NCBI GenBank assembly: GCA_020310875.1
Contig: CM035417.1
Span: 110,763,148 to 110,827,147 of the forward strand
DNA: 64,000 nt
Source: Ceratopteris richardii
Lineage: Eukaryota; Streptophyta; Polypodiopsida; Polypodiales; Pteridaceae
Reading direction: 5' to 3'
The notes beneath the pieces are model-generated. The model had not been told where the DNA came from and made no database searches. It was given only the letters and a program-made list of their open reading frames with translations. Both the position numbers and the translations under genes were made by a program. Numbering within the stretch: the first letter of the stretch is position 1; the number at the start of each line of letters is the position of its first letter. Below are positions 48,729-61,219 of this stretch, in pieces.

Positions 48729-48840
48729 GTGAAAACTTAGAAGTAGGAAACACACGTGAGACATGCCATAATTGCAATTGTCAAGTGAAAACTTAGAAGT
48801 AGGAAACACACGTGAGACATGCCATAATTCCAATTGTCAA
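48729..48840. repeat. 56-bp tandem duplication
   Basis: GTGAAAACTTAGAAGTAGG starts both copies (48,729 and 48,785); they differ by one base near the end. Confidence 0.9.
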
Positions 48841-49145
48841 GTTCCATTGGGCACTTGCAAAGATGAATTTTGAAGGCTCATGCTTCAAGAATGCAAGTTT
48901 GTAACTTATAGCTTTGTGGGTTAGACTTGAAACTTGAAGGAGGTTGCCCTTTAGCTAAACTCTCACGCTCTATGGAACATTAGAGATCTTTCTCACCCTT
49001 TAAAGCACATTTAAAAGCATGTGTTTAGAAAATGACTAAATGAAAATTCAAAACATTCCCCCTAAAAAATGGAGTTCCAGAAACACATTTGTGTTGTTTC
49101 TATCATTGCATTTTGGAATGGCCAAAATTCCATTTCGTGCAACCA

Positions 49146-49410
49146 TGAAGCCATGGTTGAGGGCTGCTTCCTAATCCTCCCTCTTAGCATGTGGTTCAAC
49201 CATCTCTTGCTTATCATTTCTTGATTCCAACACTCTTTTCCCCTTCTAGAGATCATTATCCTTCAATCCTTGAGATCCCCTTGAATGGCTGACCTCACTG
49301 TTGCACAGTCTCTTGAAGCTTCTTGTTCTCAAACTTGGTCTCTTGAACCCTTTCTCTCAACCTTGGTGTCTTGAACCTTTCCATTCCACTTCTTCGCCAC
49401 TTGCCTACAG
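49146..49410 (-). repeat. Inverted, diverged copy of the 237-bp repeat unit
   Basis: The minus strand matches the 47.2-47.8 kb unit: AGGTTCAAGACACCAAGG, CAAGAAGCTTCAA, GATCTCTAGAAGGGG, then the linker AGCAAGAGATGGTTGAACC. The frame is broken here. It lacks the tRNA-like head. Confidence 0.75.
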
Positions 49411-51189
49411 ACTTACGTTGTTGACAAATCTTATGCAAAATGTCACACACCTGCAATACAAAAATATGGAGAATGAGGAAGACATATGAAGCTAAATGAA
49501 TGACAATGATAACTTAAATGTCTAGGAGATATAGCTACTTGGCATACTCCCCTAGTGTCAAGCGAGGAGAGGATTCTTACAAAAAAAAGAGAAATATTCC
49601 ACTATAGGACTCAGATTGCAACATATTAAAGGCATAAAAATAATGTTCAGACATCAAGAATGCTAAAGAATGGTCATATTTTTGAGAAATGGTAAGAAAA
49701 TATGGTAAAACTTTTAATTACATACTGTGATAGAGCTCATTGAGATTTATCACATCATATATAGACAAAGATATATGGATCAAATGTGAAACTGTAATTT
49801 CAAATTGGAAAACGCAATGTGACACTTATTAATGATTTAGTAAATCTATGGAATTTATTGATATGATGAATAATACACCACTTGGAAACTCAAATATGAA
49901 GAGGAAAATAAAAAAATACTGTTTCATAATTTTACGATGGATTTCTTGTCAAAATTTAGGTACATATGGTTTTCAGGTTTTTTTAAAACTTGCATAGCAA
50001 CGAAAACATACACTATATAAATGCATAGTTTTCGACATGTTTTTTCATAATCTTTTGAAGCTTTTTGAGAGCTAGATCTTGGAGGATGAGTTCTCATTAA
50101 CTTGTAAAGGTGGAGTTGTGTTTTCTTCATCATCTGCAATGTGTGCGGTAGCTAAGAGCTTATCTATTTTTGGAGGAGATCATCTTGCACTTTTGAGTGT
50201 GTGAAGATTAGGAGATTGTGGAGCTATGGATAACTTATTATCCTTGCATATTCTCTATGCTATCTTGTAGCTTCCTCTACCCCAAATGTAATGAATATAT
50301 ATGAAGCTTTGGTCCTTTTTTCCCTATCATGTATTGTCTATTCTCCACCTTATCTCTATTTTCTCCATGTTTGTATATTGCTTATGGATACAAACCAATA
50401 ACACTTTTCAAAAAGGAGTTTGTGGGTTTTACCGTGAACTGCAACTCTCAATCTTACAGTTACATCCTTCTACGTATAGAGGAGATTTAACCATTGAATG
50501 CATTTTCAAAGTAATTAGACCTTTGAATTTTAGAGGGCCATATATATTTTTCCAAAGCTCCACGTTCTTCAAGCTAGTGCTACCATGAACTTCAAGGGCA
50601 CATCTTATGTCTCATAATACACATAATATCTTCAAACATCAAACCATTTTCTATAAGTGCACAAAAAGAGATCAAATTTTAGAGATATGAGGCCAAAATC
50701 TTAGAGGAAATGTTAATTCTTCTCGTGGAAGTAAACATACAATCTTCAATTAGTAGGTATGAAGTGATGTGATTCTTATGAAAAATGATCTTCATAATTG
50801 TTTTTCTAACTAAGAAGGATATTCAAACGCATTGGTAAACTTGAATAAGATAGCAAGAATATATGCAATGATTTACAACTTATATGGTCTCCTATCAAAT
50901 CACTATAATGTTTTGAGCACAAATATTCAATGAGAGAACTAAAAAAAAAGACATGTTACACAATTTAATGGGTATAATAATAAACGACACGTTACATAAT
51001 TTAACGGGTATAAATATGTAGACTTGCTTTGGGCATAAAAGAACCATTATATGTTGACTAGATTCACCCTTTCTGTGTTGTATCTCATATCAAACATCTT
51101 GTTTATAAATTTTATTATATCTTTATCATTCTAGATATTTGGATCAACTAATCCTTAAATCATGATGGGTTCACAATATGGGAACGTCG
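49411..51189. other. No gene recognised
   Basis: About 1.8 kb of AT-rich sequence. A minor 41-bp-period duplication (GTTACA..AATTTAA.GGGTATAA) occurs at about 50,950-51,015. The 95-codon plus frame at 50,301-50,588 has no recognisable motif. Confidence 0.4.
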
Positions 51190-51400
51190 AATTTGTTAGT
51201 ACCAGCAAGGAACACTTTTCCCCTCTTTAGGAGCTTTCTTACCTTTTTTGTATGTATGCCAATAACCCCAAAGGGCTATTTATCTTTGTACATTCAAAAA
51301 TAAGTGATACACTCTTTGTTGTGCACGCAAATTTCTTCTCTTCCTTGTGTTGTTTATATGATTTCCTAATCCCCCAAGTTCTAACAATTATGCTAAGAGC
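51190..51400 (+). repeat. Element E 5' LTR and degenerate primer site
   Basis: Matches the A LTR in order: CTCTTTAGGAG, CAAAGGGCTATTTATCTTTG, TTGTGTTGTT, then TTCTAACA at 51,386. The primer site reads TATGCTAAGAGCA instead of TGGTATCAGAGCA. Confidence 0.75.
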
Positions 51401-51642
51401 AATTCAATGCTTCTTTAGATGCATGGTCAAAAGACCATTGCTCACTATCCCAAATCACTACAAAAAAAATGATTTGAGCTCATTTCTGCATTTGACCCAC
51501 TATTGTAGTGATTGTGTAGGAAAGTGTGTCCTTTTGTGCCAAACATATACACAATTTTTTGGTTCGCTAATATAGGTTTTGGATATTTCTATTCAATTTT
51601 GAAAGAAAATGAATTTTCTCCATCAATGTATAGTCAAGATCC

Positions 51643-52640
51643 ATGGCTAACAACAATGATGTGTTTGACATGTTCGCTTTTGAGGATACATTGGATACTC
51701 CAACTACCCATTATGGGCATACATGAAACAATATGTAATAATCGCAAAGATATTGTGGAATATTGGGTGGAGTGTTGAAATACCTTCTAACACAATTACA
51801 AACATTCGAAATGTAGGTGATCCTCATGGAGTTGAAAATGTTGCAACTTCAAGTTCTAGTAATATTTTGAGCTCTATTGTAACTTTGATATTGATGATGT
51901 CAAGCACACAATTGGCACCCAAGATCATTGTAGAGAAACTTTCATGGGATGAGAAAGATGTAGAGCACATGCCTTGATTGCCTTATCTCTTAAGCATGGC
52001 ATTATCCATAATATTAACTCATGCAAAATAGTAAAGGATGTTTTGGATACGCTTTCCACACTATATCAAGAAAGTAATAAGGCTTGTATTGTTGACCTTC
52101 AAAAACTATTGGAGAGAGAGCACATGAATGAAAGTGATTCTACGGATATTTTCTCACAAAGATAAAAGCTTTGAAGGTGTAGTTGATTGCTATAAATGAA
52201 AGTTTTCCAAAAAATTCAATCGTGAAAACTATTCATAATGGTTTACATGATTTTTAATAGAGTTTTTCTTCTACTCTTTGACTAGTGATGAAAGGAAATG
52301 CATGCCTTGACTTTTGAGATTTGGCATTTGCTTTGCTGCAAGAAGATCAATTTCAATTATGACAAGCCTATTATGGGAGTTTCTCATCAAAAGGGCAAGG
52401 GTAAAGGCAACTCTTATTATATTAAGTAGGAATGTGCAAAATGCTACATAATCAAAGTTGGAAGATAGAGATGAAAAGGAAACACATAAGTAAACCCACT
52501 TTTGCAAATATTTAAGCCAAATGATCATGTCATCAAAATCTATCCTAGTTTTGATACTAAACAGGCAAAGAAGAAAGAGGTAAGGATGGCTATTGCAAAA
52601 ACGTTTGCTTCTAAAGCTAAGTCTACATACTTAGTAAAAT
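51643..52640 (+). pseudogene. Element E gag remnant
   Basis: ATG at 51,643 begins a decayed match to A gag (NNDVFDMFAFEDTLD against SSDVFRMLVVEDKLD). Later blocks match in shifting frames, for example VEKLSWDEKDVEHMP and LDTLSTLYQESNKACI. At least six frame changes or stops. No intact zinc knuckle. Confidence 0.75.
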
Positions 52641-52792
52641 ATTAACTACGTAATGTAGTTATGACTTATTATCACATGATCATTATCCATTAGTTGTGGA
52701 CTTGGATGCTTAGTAGTTTGATAGTGCTTTAAAAAACATATTAGCTCTCAACATAAATTTTTCACCTCACTTGATCCTACCCTTGATGCATA

Positions 52793-53285
52793 ATGTCACA
52801 TGCACAAACAAATCCTCATATCTTTGTCATGGAAGTTGCAAGAATCACTGTTACCAATACTAATGGTAGTGCATTCACATTGTCAAATGCTTTACATGTG
52901 CCAAGGATCAAGAAGAATCTATTATTGATATCAACACTAGCCAAGAATGATTTGGTGGTAAAGTTTGTTGCTAATACGTATGCACTTCATGATCTTTCTT
53001 ATGGTGATAGAATTAATGCATATGGTGCATTTTACCTTGGCATTTATAATCTCAAAATCTATGGAAAATATGTTGATGACCATGCATGTTGAGTACAATA
53101 TTTGCAACTCATTTCAGATGAAAAAATGTAGGATACATGTTTTGATCATTTGAATTTTGAATTTTGTTATGGTTGCAAGCATTTGATAGATTTTCCATTT
53201 CACCTAAGCCTGGGGCATCATCTACATATGTCTCTGAGGGCTGCATTTTGGATAAGTTTCAATTTTCTTAATTTCCCAAAGATGG
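52793..53285 (+). pseudogene. Element E protease and integrase N-terminus
   Basis: The frame at 52,793-53,092 contains GSAFTLSNALHVPRIKKNLL and ISTLAKNDLVVKFV, matching A (GSSFTLSDALFVPGIEKNLL). The DSG motif just upstream is decayed (FDSAL near 52,720). Homology to A stops after the AAAGATGGT phrase at about 53,285. Confidence 0.78.
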
Positions 53286-53418
53286 TATGATAGGAGGTGA
53301 ATTAAAAGTACACTTTGTCAGTGTTGAATATGCAACACATTGTGAACCTTTTCAATGTACACAACACAATGTCGCCTTGCGTAAGTGTTCTCAATGCATT
53401 ATGTATAATTGAAAAAAT

Positions 53419-53464
53419 AAGGGCCCTCCTAGCAGGCCAAAAATGGCTTGCTAGGAGGGCCCTT
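53419..53464. repeat. GC-rich perfect inverted repeat near the hAT left end
   Basis: Arms AAGGGCCCTCCTAGCA (53,419-53,434) and TGCTAGGAGGGCCCTT (53,449-53,464) are perfectly complementary; the pairing extends four more bases with one mismatch. It stands out in AT-rich surroundings and lies about 130 bp inside the presumed transposon end. Confidence 0.9.
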
Positions 53465-53619
53465 TTGCATTTCTTCTAGAGTACTCACGTGAGCACTCAA
53501 CAAACAATCTACAGAGCACTCCCATGGGCACTCAACAAAAAATGCATAGAGCACTCCCATGACTAGAGTCAAAGAGATAGAGAGAGAGAGAGAAACTTTG
53601 AAGTTAGGCTTTAGCCATC

Positions 53620-56015
53620 ATGCCTAGAGCTAAAAAAGAGTGTTGGAAATATGTCACAAGCAAGCAATGAAAAATTGACATAAGAGGTAGTGAGAGATGA
53701 ACATGTAACTTGTGTGGGTACAAAAGGACAAGAGGGGTAGATGAATAAAAGCCCATCTAGCATGATTTGGAGGTGTAGATGTTGGTCCTTGCTCTAAAAC
53801 AATACAAAAGAATATTAATGAAGAGCTTTTGGAATGGATAGTAGCATGAGAAAAAGGAAGACAGATTAGAGCACCTACACCAAGTAGTGCACAAAGCTAA
53901 ATTGCTCAAGGGAAATCTTCACAAGCATCTCAAGGAGAGTTTCCTTCATCCCCTCTTATTGAGGACTTGGAGTCATAGGAGGAAGCACATGCATCTCAAT
54001 CTAACAAAATAGACCACAAGAGATTCAAAGCATTCATTTAGGTCATGGAAGTCTACAAGCATCATCCATACAAGCTAAGTTGCAAAAGCAAGGGAAGCAA
54101 GACACCACCCAAGGTATTATGAAGGTGTTGGTTGAATGTGGTCTAAGTTTTAATCTAGTGCGCACTCGTCCATGGAAAAAGGCCATGAAAATGATGAGTA
54201 GGCTTGGGGTTGAGTGGGAAAGGCCTTCTTATGAAGAGGTAAGAGGAAGTGAGCTGAGGAAAACAAAAGATATTGTGCAAAAGCGATAAAGCCTATGCAA
54301 GAGATGTGGAAGAAATATGGCTGCACTTTGATGTTTGATGGATTAACAAGCATTAGAAAAAGGAATGTATTTAACATACTTGTTCTGTGTTGAAAAGGCA
54401 GCATGTTCCTACATGCCATTCATGCAACTACTCAAGGCCTATCCATCAAAGGAGAGTACATTTTTGGACATATTGAACATGCAATCTTCATTGGAGTGAA
54501 GAATGTTGTACAAATAACTACAAAGAATAGAAGTAATTATGTTTCCATGGAATGGAAGTTAGAGGAGGATTTCCCATCAATTGTATGGACTCCATGTGCG
54601 AATCATAGCATGGACTTGCTGATAGAGGATGCTAGGAAGATCCCTTGGATACATGAGATTTTTTCTACATGTCAGAGATCTATCACCTTGTTTACAAAGA
54701 GGAAAAGGTTGCTTTCCATTTCCATATCAAACAATGATTTGGAGCTTCTAAGGCCTACAAAGACTAGATCTGCTTATATGTGTATTGTGATGGAGAGACT
54801 GCTTCGAGTGAGGCAATCACTTATGCAAACAATTGTTTCACTTGAGCGGCTAGCATGGAGTGGCCATACAACCAAGAAAGCAAAGATGGTCTGCATGACA
54901 TGTTTGATTGATGGATTTTCAAGAGAGGTTGAGGCTTTGGTGGGAGAGATGCAATCTTTATACTCCATGCCATGCATTGTTGACATGGAGGAGAGTACTC
55001 TAAGCATTTTTTGGGAGTATATGGATCATGTTGGGGAGTCCCTTGCTTGATGCACTTCTATTTCTTCATACATGTATGCAATATGCATTTTGATAATGTT
55101 ACATTCAACTTTTAATATTCTTATTTTTATTACCAATCATCAATAACATGCTTAATTCTTGATTCTTGATTCTTGATCCTTCAGTTAATTGGCTTGATGA
55201 GCTTAGATCTATATAAAAGGATCGATGGGAATGGTTCCATCAATCAATTCATGGCATGGCTCATATTCTACACCCCTTATGGAGATTTGAGAGGCAGATG
55301 TTGGATGATGAGCTCACAGTGCATGGACTTGCTAATGATGTTGATATGCACATGAAACTTGAGGATGAGCTCCTATTGTTCCGAAACTATGGGGGTAGTT
55401 TTGGAAGAGACATCATTAGGCTACGGTGTAGTCAATTGTCACCTATGTCTTGGTGGGAGAAATATTATCTATCTTCCCTTGAGTTGTTAAGTACTTACTT
55501 CTAATTCACATTTAATTCATAATATCTAACCTATTTTTCAAGAAAATAATACATTTTATATGGAACATTCTAAGATTATTTTCCATTTGTGTTCTCTCAC
55601 AAGATTGTAGTGCTAGTCCCTGTGAAAGGAACTGTAACACTTGGGCCCTCTTCCACACAAAGCATCAAAATCAATTATCTAATGCACAGTTGGAGGAGCT
55701 AGTATATTGCCATTGCTTTTTGCTGCCTTTGGAGATCGAAGGTCACACAACACATGTGAAAAAGGTCAACATTGACTATATCGACATAGAAAAGGTCTAT
55801 GAAAAGACTCCTGTACCTTCAAAGGATTTGGACCTCTACAACATGCTATATTAGTTGGCTCAGCCACAACATCAAACTTGCTCCTAGAGATGTGCTCAAA
55901 TATGAGCCATAGATTCTGCATGGACCTCAAAGGCTTCTACTAGTTCTATCCCAAATGGTGGAGAGGATCATGATGAGGATGAGGATGAGATTTCATTAGA
56001 TATTGAGTGAGATTC
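53620..56015 (+). pseudogene. hAT transposase pseudogene (BED, DUF659, dimerisation)
   Basis: From ATG 53,620: a BED-type finger (WTCNLCGYKRTRGVD), a linker (LVECGLSFNLVRTRPWKKAM at 54,125-54,190), then DUF659 with MFDGLTSIRKRNVFNILV and, at 54,403-55,050, ATTQGLSIKGEYIFGHIE, NRSNYVSMEWKLEEDFPS and IVWTPCANHSMDLLIEDA. Downstream: LHPLWRFERQMLDDEL, the LSPMSWWEKY block (about 55,440) and the C-terminal GPLPHKASKSI/LEELVYCHCF region. Stops, frameshifts and possible introns break it. The usual DNAS-type residue after the TT reads NRSN. It would have catalysed cut-and-paste transposition. Confidence 0.82.
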
Positions 56016-56601
56016 TAATGATTGACTCTTGGACATTGGCTTATTATGATTTGTACTTGTACTTTTCTTTGGACATCTCACATGGCTCATAAGTCATTGA
56101 TCATATTTATGGATATGTATTTATGTTATTTAGATGATATTACGATTATTTCCTGACTCTTGACTCTTAAGATGACTCATCTATCTACATTGTAATTGTA
56201 ATTTGTGCCCACTTCAATATGGTCTATTGAAGTTTTAATGGTGATCAGTTTTTTTTTTTTTGAAATGTGATCTATTTAGTATTGCCTAAATTTAAAGTTT
56301 ATGTGCATTGTGATCAAATTTCTAAGTAGTAACTTAAAATGCAAGTGAGAAGTCAATGCGGATGACCTATATATGATATGTTTAAATGGTGATATATAAC
56401 TCGTATATGTTCTTCTTGAATATATAAAGCATTTATAATAGGATTTACCCACTTAGTAAACCTAAAATCTAAGAAAATAATAAATATCCGATTAAAAGAA
56501 ATGAATTGTACATAAAATTTATTGCAATTTGATCACGTTACTAACACATTGCAAGTGTGTTTTCTACAACGTTGCCATCCTATTGGTAACCACACTCCAC
56601 C

Positions 56602-57195
56602 TTGTTCATAATGATTTCTGTTGGTCCTACATATTCACTAGTTTGAAATTTATCTTCATGACATTTATCAATGACTTCTCTAGCCATGCATGGGTTTACC
56701 CATTAAATTCAATGTTTCCAATATTTATATAATTGATATAGCTCTTGGTTATGGCCCAAAGTTTATCAACAAATAAAATGGGCACCCTCTATTATAATCA
56801 AGGAGGAATATATTTCCTCCAAATTCAATGCATTTTTGGTTGATCCTCGGATAAAGCACCAATCTTAAGTATCTTACACACCACAACAAAACGGTTTTGC
56901 ATGGTCACAAGCTATTTGTTGCTCATCTGCATGTTTTTGGTTATTCTCAAAATGCATTATTGCTTGGGACACATAAAAGAAGTTGGATGACAATGCATTT
57001 TTTGTTGGGTATATTTTTGCAACAAAGGTAATCGACTATATCAACCACAAAACTAAACACATTCTAGTGAGCCATGTTGTAGTTTTTGTGGATGATGTTG
57101 TCCAATTGTTATTCTGATATATGAAAGAGACATCAAGCTCAAAGGATCTCTATGACGCATTATTGCCTTTTCTCACTACAGGATAATCCGATCTA
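56602..57195 (+). pseudogene. Element E integrase core, right part
   Basis: Resumes with FMTFINDFSSHAWVYPL (56,660-56,710), matching A's FMTFIDDFSRHAWVYPL with the first catalytic Asp pair changed to ND. The second motif near 56,803 reads NQGG with a 2-bp loss after it. Further decayed matches reach the KGYRLY-like block and end near 57,195. Confidence 0.78.
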
Positions 57196-57199
57196 TCTC

Positions 57200-58955
57200 C
57201 CAATGTTACTTGTTTGATTTATAACTTTTGAAGAGACATAGAGGCTCTATGTGGGAATGACGTAGCCTCTATATTCCATGCTACACATCGTTCACATGGA
57301 GGGGAGTACTCTAGGCATCATCTATGAGTATATGGACCACGTTGGGGAGTCTCTTTCTCAATGCACAGCTATATCTTCAGACATGTATGCAATATGCATT
57401 TTGATAATGCTACATCCAAATTTTTTTATTCTTATTTTTATTATGAATGACATGCTTAACTCTTGATTCTTGATTCTTGATTTGAGAATAAATAGGCTTG
57501 ATAAGATTAGATCTATATGGAGGGTTGATGGGATTGGTTTCTTCCACCGATTCATGGCATGGCTCATATTCTAGAGCCCTTATGGAGATCTGAGAGGCAG
57601 ATGTTGGATCATGAGCATGACAATGCATGAAATTCATACATATGCAAATTATATGTTGATGATGTTGATATGCATTTGGCGCTTGAGGATTAGCTCCTAC
57701 TATTCCTGAACTATGGGTGTAGTTTCGGGAAGAACACTACCATGCTCCAGACTAGTCAGTGGTCACCTATGTCTTGATGGGAGAAATATGGTCTATCTTG
57801 ACTTGAGTTGGTTAGTAAGTCACAATTAATTCATAATTTGTAATTGATAATTCAAGAGATTAATGAATTTTTTATATGGAACATGCAGATATCACTTTCC
57901 ATCCACATTCTTTCACAAGGTTGTGGTGCTAATCCCTATGAGAAATTAGAGCACTTGGGTCCTCTTCCACACAAAACAGAAGAATCAATTATCTGTTGCC
58001 TAGTTGAAGAAGCTAGTATATTGCCACTACAACTTCCTCCTTTTGGAGACCGGAGGTCACACAATAGATGTGCGACATGTGAACATTGATCATATTGACA
58101 TAGAAAAAGTTTGTGAGATGCCTCATATACCTTTAGAGGAGTTGGACCTTTATAACATGCTAGATTAGGGATTGACCAAGCCACACCATCATACTTGTTC
58201 CCAGAGATGTGCTCGATCATGAGCCATAAATTTTGGATCAACTTCAAGGGCTTCTACTAGTTTTACTCCACATGGTAGAGAGGATGAGGATGAGATTTCA
58301 TGAGATATTGAGTCGGATTTTGATGATTGACTCTTGGATTTATTTGGATATGTCACATGACTCATGAGTCATGGATCATATTTATGGACATTGGATATGT
58401 ATTTATGACATTTAGATGATATTATGATTATGTCTTGACTCTTTGCTCTTGTCGTGGCTCATCTATCTGCATTGTAATTGTAATTTGTGCCCACATTTAT
58501 CTAGTGCATTGAAGCTTTGATGGTGAATTTATTTAATATTCATATAAATTAGTGTCCACTATCAAGTGAATATAAGTTTTGATTTTGAAATGTGATCTAT
58601 AATTTAGTATTGCCTGACTTAAAATTTGAAAGTTAATGTGCATTGTGATGGAATTTCTAAGTAGTAAGTTCAAACTTAAAATGCATTATGCAAGTCAAAA
58701 CTTAGAAGTTGACATAGGACTATATGTGATATGTTTAAATGTTGATATCTAATGCTTATATGTGGTTTTTGAATATGTTCAAGCACTTATAAGAGCATTT
58801 ATACATTTAGGATACCTAAAATCTAAAAATACTAAAAAATTGATAAAAAATTGAATTATAGGCAACTTTGTCACAAATTTTGGTTTGAAACTTCATCACA
58901 TTTCTAACATGTTGCTAATGCATTGCCTATGATGTTTCCATCCCATTGCTAACCA
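57200..58955 (+). mobile_element. hAT transposon, copy 2 (5'-truncated)
   Basis: Homologous to copy 1 from about 54,900 to 56,590: GGAGTACTCTAGGCATCATC, the HGMAHILEPLWRSERQML block, WSPMS-stop-WEKY, and an 81-codon frame at 57,844-58,089 with LSIHILSQGCGANPYEKLEH and GPLPHKTEES, the hAT dimerisation motif. The 3' untranslated part (TCATCTATCTGCATTGTAATTG) matches too, with an extra 50 bp at about 58,530. The N-terminal half is missing. Confidence 0.78.
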
Positions 58956-60178
58956 CGGTGCATATATGCAATTTAAACTTCCTATTTCTAGCCCAAACAC
59001 CATCCTCTCTTTGCATCTCCTATTTGTAGCCCAATTTCTTCGAATACACTCCTTGAAGCCCTACAAGGAGCCAGCTCAACCTCTTCTTTTTCCAACCAAA
59101 GACTTTTGTTACTCTCCATATTTTTAAGAGATTTTGAAGCTCCTTTTTTCCTATTGGAAAAGACTCCTTTTACATGCCCCTATCATGATTTCATATATTG
59201 GGGTTCCTCCAGAGCATTATTTGGGTTCAACCTTGACAAAGTCTCTCTACTTTAAGGAATATAGTTATGGAGCAAGACAATGGAACAACAAAGAGGAAAC
59301 CATGAACCTTGGTGGTGTGTCTATTACACATAATCAAGCATCTTGTAACATCAAGAACCAAGAAGGGGTGCATGGAAATCGAGAATGATGCTTCTAGTAG
59401 GGCAAAGGAAGGATTAACCTTGAGATAGGGCTAAGTATTTTTCTTAGTTATGTTTAATTTTAGTGATTGTTTTCATTAGCTTTCATTATCTTTGCATACA
59501 TGCATATTTGAAGCATAGGATAGGACTTCAATTATGGTATGGTGCAAGTGCACATACAAAGATAATGTATTTTTAACATTGCAATGGGTAAGCGGACATA
59601 ACCTGAAAAGAAATCAAGAACCTCAATCACTTTCATGCATCCATGCATTAGAAATAATGAATGTATGTGCAACTTTTCTTTTCCAAAAGGATGGATTCAT
59701 TGCACAAATTCAAGTACAAAGAATTCATTCACACAACTTAAGCTTCCTTTTCATTATGACATTTCGAAATGCACAAAATCATGTGCATTAGAATGATGAT
59801 TCATAAAGAGGAATCACATGTACTATGTTTGTGCACCAAAAGAGTCGCAAGAGCGTGGAGTGCATGAATGCTACTCATATTGGAAGCAAACGATTGCTAA
59901 TATGATTGATACCATGAAAAAAACTTGCATTTGCATGTAAGTACATGCATATACATCGTTTAAGAATTCAATTTCCATTTATTTATAAGATGGAGTTAGG
60001 TAAGTGAAAATACTCCCTAATATAGAGTTTACTTTTGAATGGTAGAAAGATACTATGGAAAAACGAAATCCAAAGTATTTGCAAAAGCATGCTAAAAAGA
60101 TTTTGCAAGCCACGTACTTGGAGATTCAATCTCAAAGATATGAATAGAGAACATGTCTTTGTTCTCCTTTGTTGTGAC
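58956..60178. other. No gene recognised
   Basis: Frames of 84-85 codons at 59,134 and 59,534 (plus) and 93 codons at 59,983 (minus) show no domain I recognise and lack neighbours that would support exons. Confidence 0.4.
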
Positions 60179-61190
60179 TCAGTGTTCATAATGAGTTGCC
60201 ATGTATGAATCATAAGTAAACCTTTGAGTTGGATAGTTAACTCTAGAAGACTTCCTTTCTTCACCTTTTGGAGGAATAAACCTCCTTTGCCTTGGGAACT
60301 TAATCTCTTTCTTTGACATGGCTTCTTTCTCCATCATGTGTCCTTCATCATCTTCAACTTCATTACCTTCTTCATCCAACTCCACCAATGTTGCTTTGCC
60401 TTTGTTGATTGATTGTGCTTCATAGCTTGATGAAGATCTCCCCCTCCATGGTGAGGTCATGCTTGAACTATCTTCATTGATGGAACACCTTGGACAGCTT
60501 AGCTCTAGGTCAATTTGTTCTTCATCATGTGCATGCTTTTCTTCTTCATAGTCCTGCATACAATCATACTTCTTATACCAAGGGAGTAGCTCATCAAATG
60601 CTACACCCCTTGATATCCTCAAGTCCTTTGTGTTTGGGTAGAAGCACCTGTAACCTTTATGATCATTTGAATATCCTAGAAACACACACTTTTCTGCCTT
60701 TGGTTGTAGCTTGTGCCTCAATTCACTTGGCACATGTACATAACAAGTACATCCAAATATCTTCAAGTGGGAAAGATCAAGTTTCTTACCATAATAGGCT
60801 TGATATGGTGTCAAGCCATGGATCCCTGAGGTAGAAGCCCTATTCATAAGATACACGGCGGTATTTACTACATTGCTCCAAAACATGTTAGGTACATTCA
60901 TCTCATTAAGCATTGCTCTAGCGATCTCGAAAATGTATCTATTCTTTTGCTCTCCTACTCCATTTCGCTCGGGTGTGTACCTGCATGTTACTTGCCTCTT
61001 GATGCCTTGATTCATGAAAAAATCACAAAACTCATTGGAGAAATATTCTCCCCGTCCATCGGACCTTAGCTTCTTAATATATGTACCTGTTTCCTTCTCT
61101 ACCATTGCCTTGAATGCTTTGAAACATCTAAACACATTTGATTTGTTTTTTATGAAATAAACCCAAACCATCCTTGTGCAATCATGATTT
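60179..61190 (-). pseudogene. Copia integrase fragment (element F2)
   Basis: A long open frame (61,219-60,179) encodes integrase from CTRMVWVYFIKNKSNVF through RSDGRGEYFSNEF (second Asp motif; frame intact) and RNGVGEQKNRY (catalytic Glu), the TPYQAYYGKKL and GYSNDHKGYRCFYP blocks, and an acidic linker to RT ending YDSYMATHYEH. The N-terminal zinc module, protease and gag are absent, as are RT and RNase H. The first 16 residues of the frame are not integrase. It is a fragment truncated at both ends but with no internal lesion over 340 codons, so it is relatively young. Confidence 0.88.
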
Positions 61191-61219
61191 CTTTGTCTCT
61201 TATAAACATTTTGTTTCAA

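Larger units (their letters stand above)
53286..56595 (+). mobile_element. hAT DNA transposon, copy 1 (inserted in element E)
   Basis: About 3.3 kb interrupting element E. It encodes a BED finger, DUF659 and hAT dimerisation region. The ends GGTATGATAGGAGGTGAA (left) and the reverse complement of the right end, GGTTACCAATAGGATGGCAA, are weakly alike and may be decayed terminal inverted repeats. An 8-bp target duplication could not be identified. Copy 2 at 57.2 kb shares the right 1.7 kb. Confidence 0.75.
51190..57200 (+). mobile_element. Decayed A-family Copia element E, split by a hAT transposon
   Basis: LTR-like sequence (51,190-51,386), degenerate primer site, gag, protease and the start of integrase to about 53,285; integrase resumes at about 56,600 and continues to about 57,195. 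All parts are collinear with element A but much more diverged, with many indels. Between lies a 3.3-kb hAT element. RT, RNase H and 3' LTR are absent; a second hAT copy abuts at 57,200. Confidence 0.82.

Noticed and set aside
59134-59791. Small host genes at 59,134-59,388 and 59,534-59,791
   Set aside because: Frames of about 85 codons with no recognised domain, splice context or neighbouring exons.
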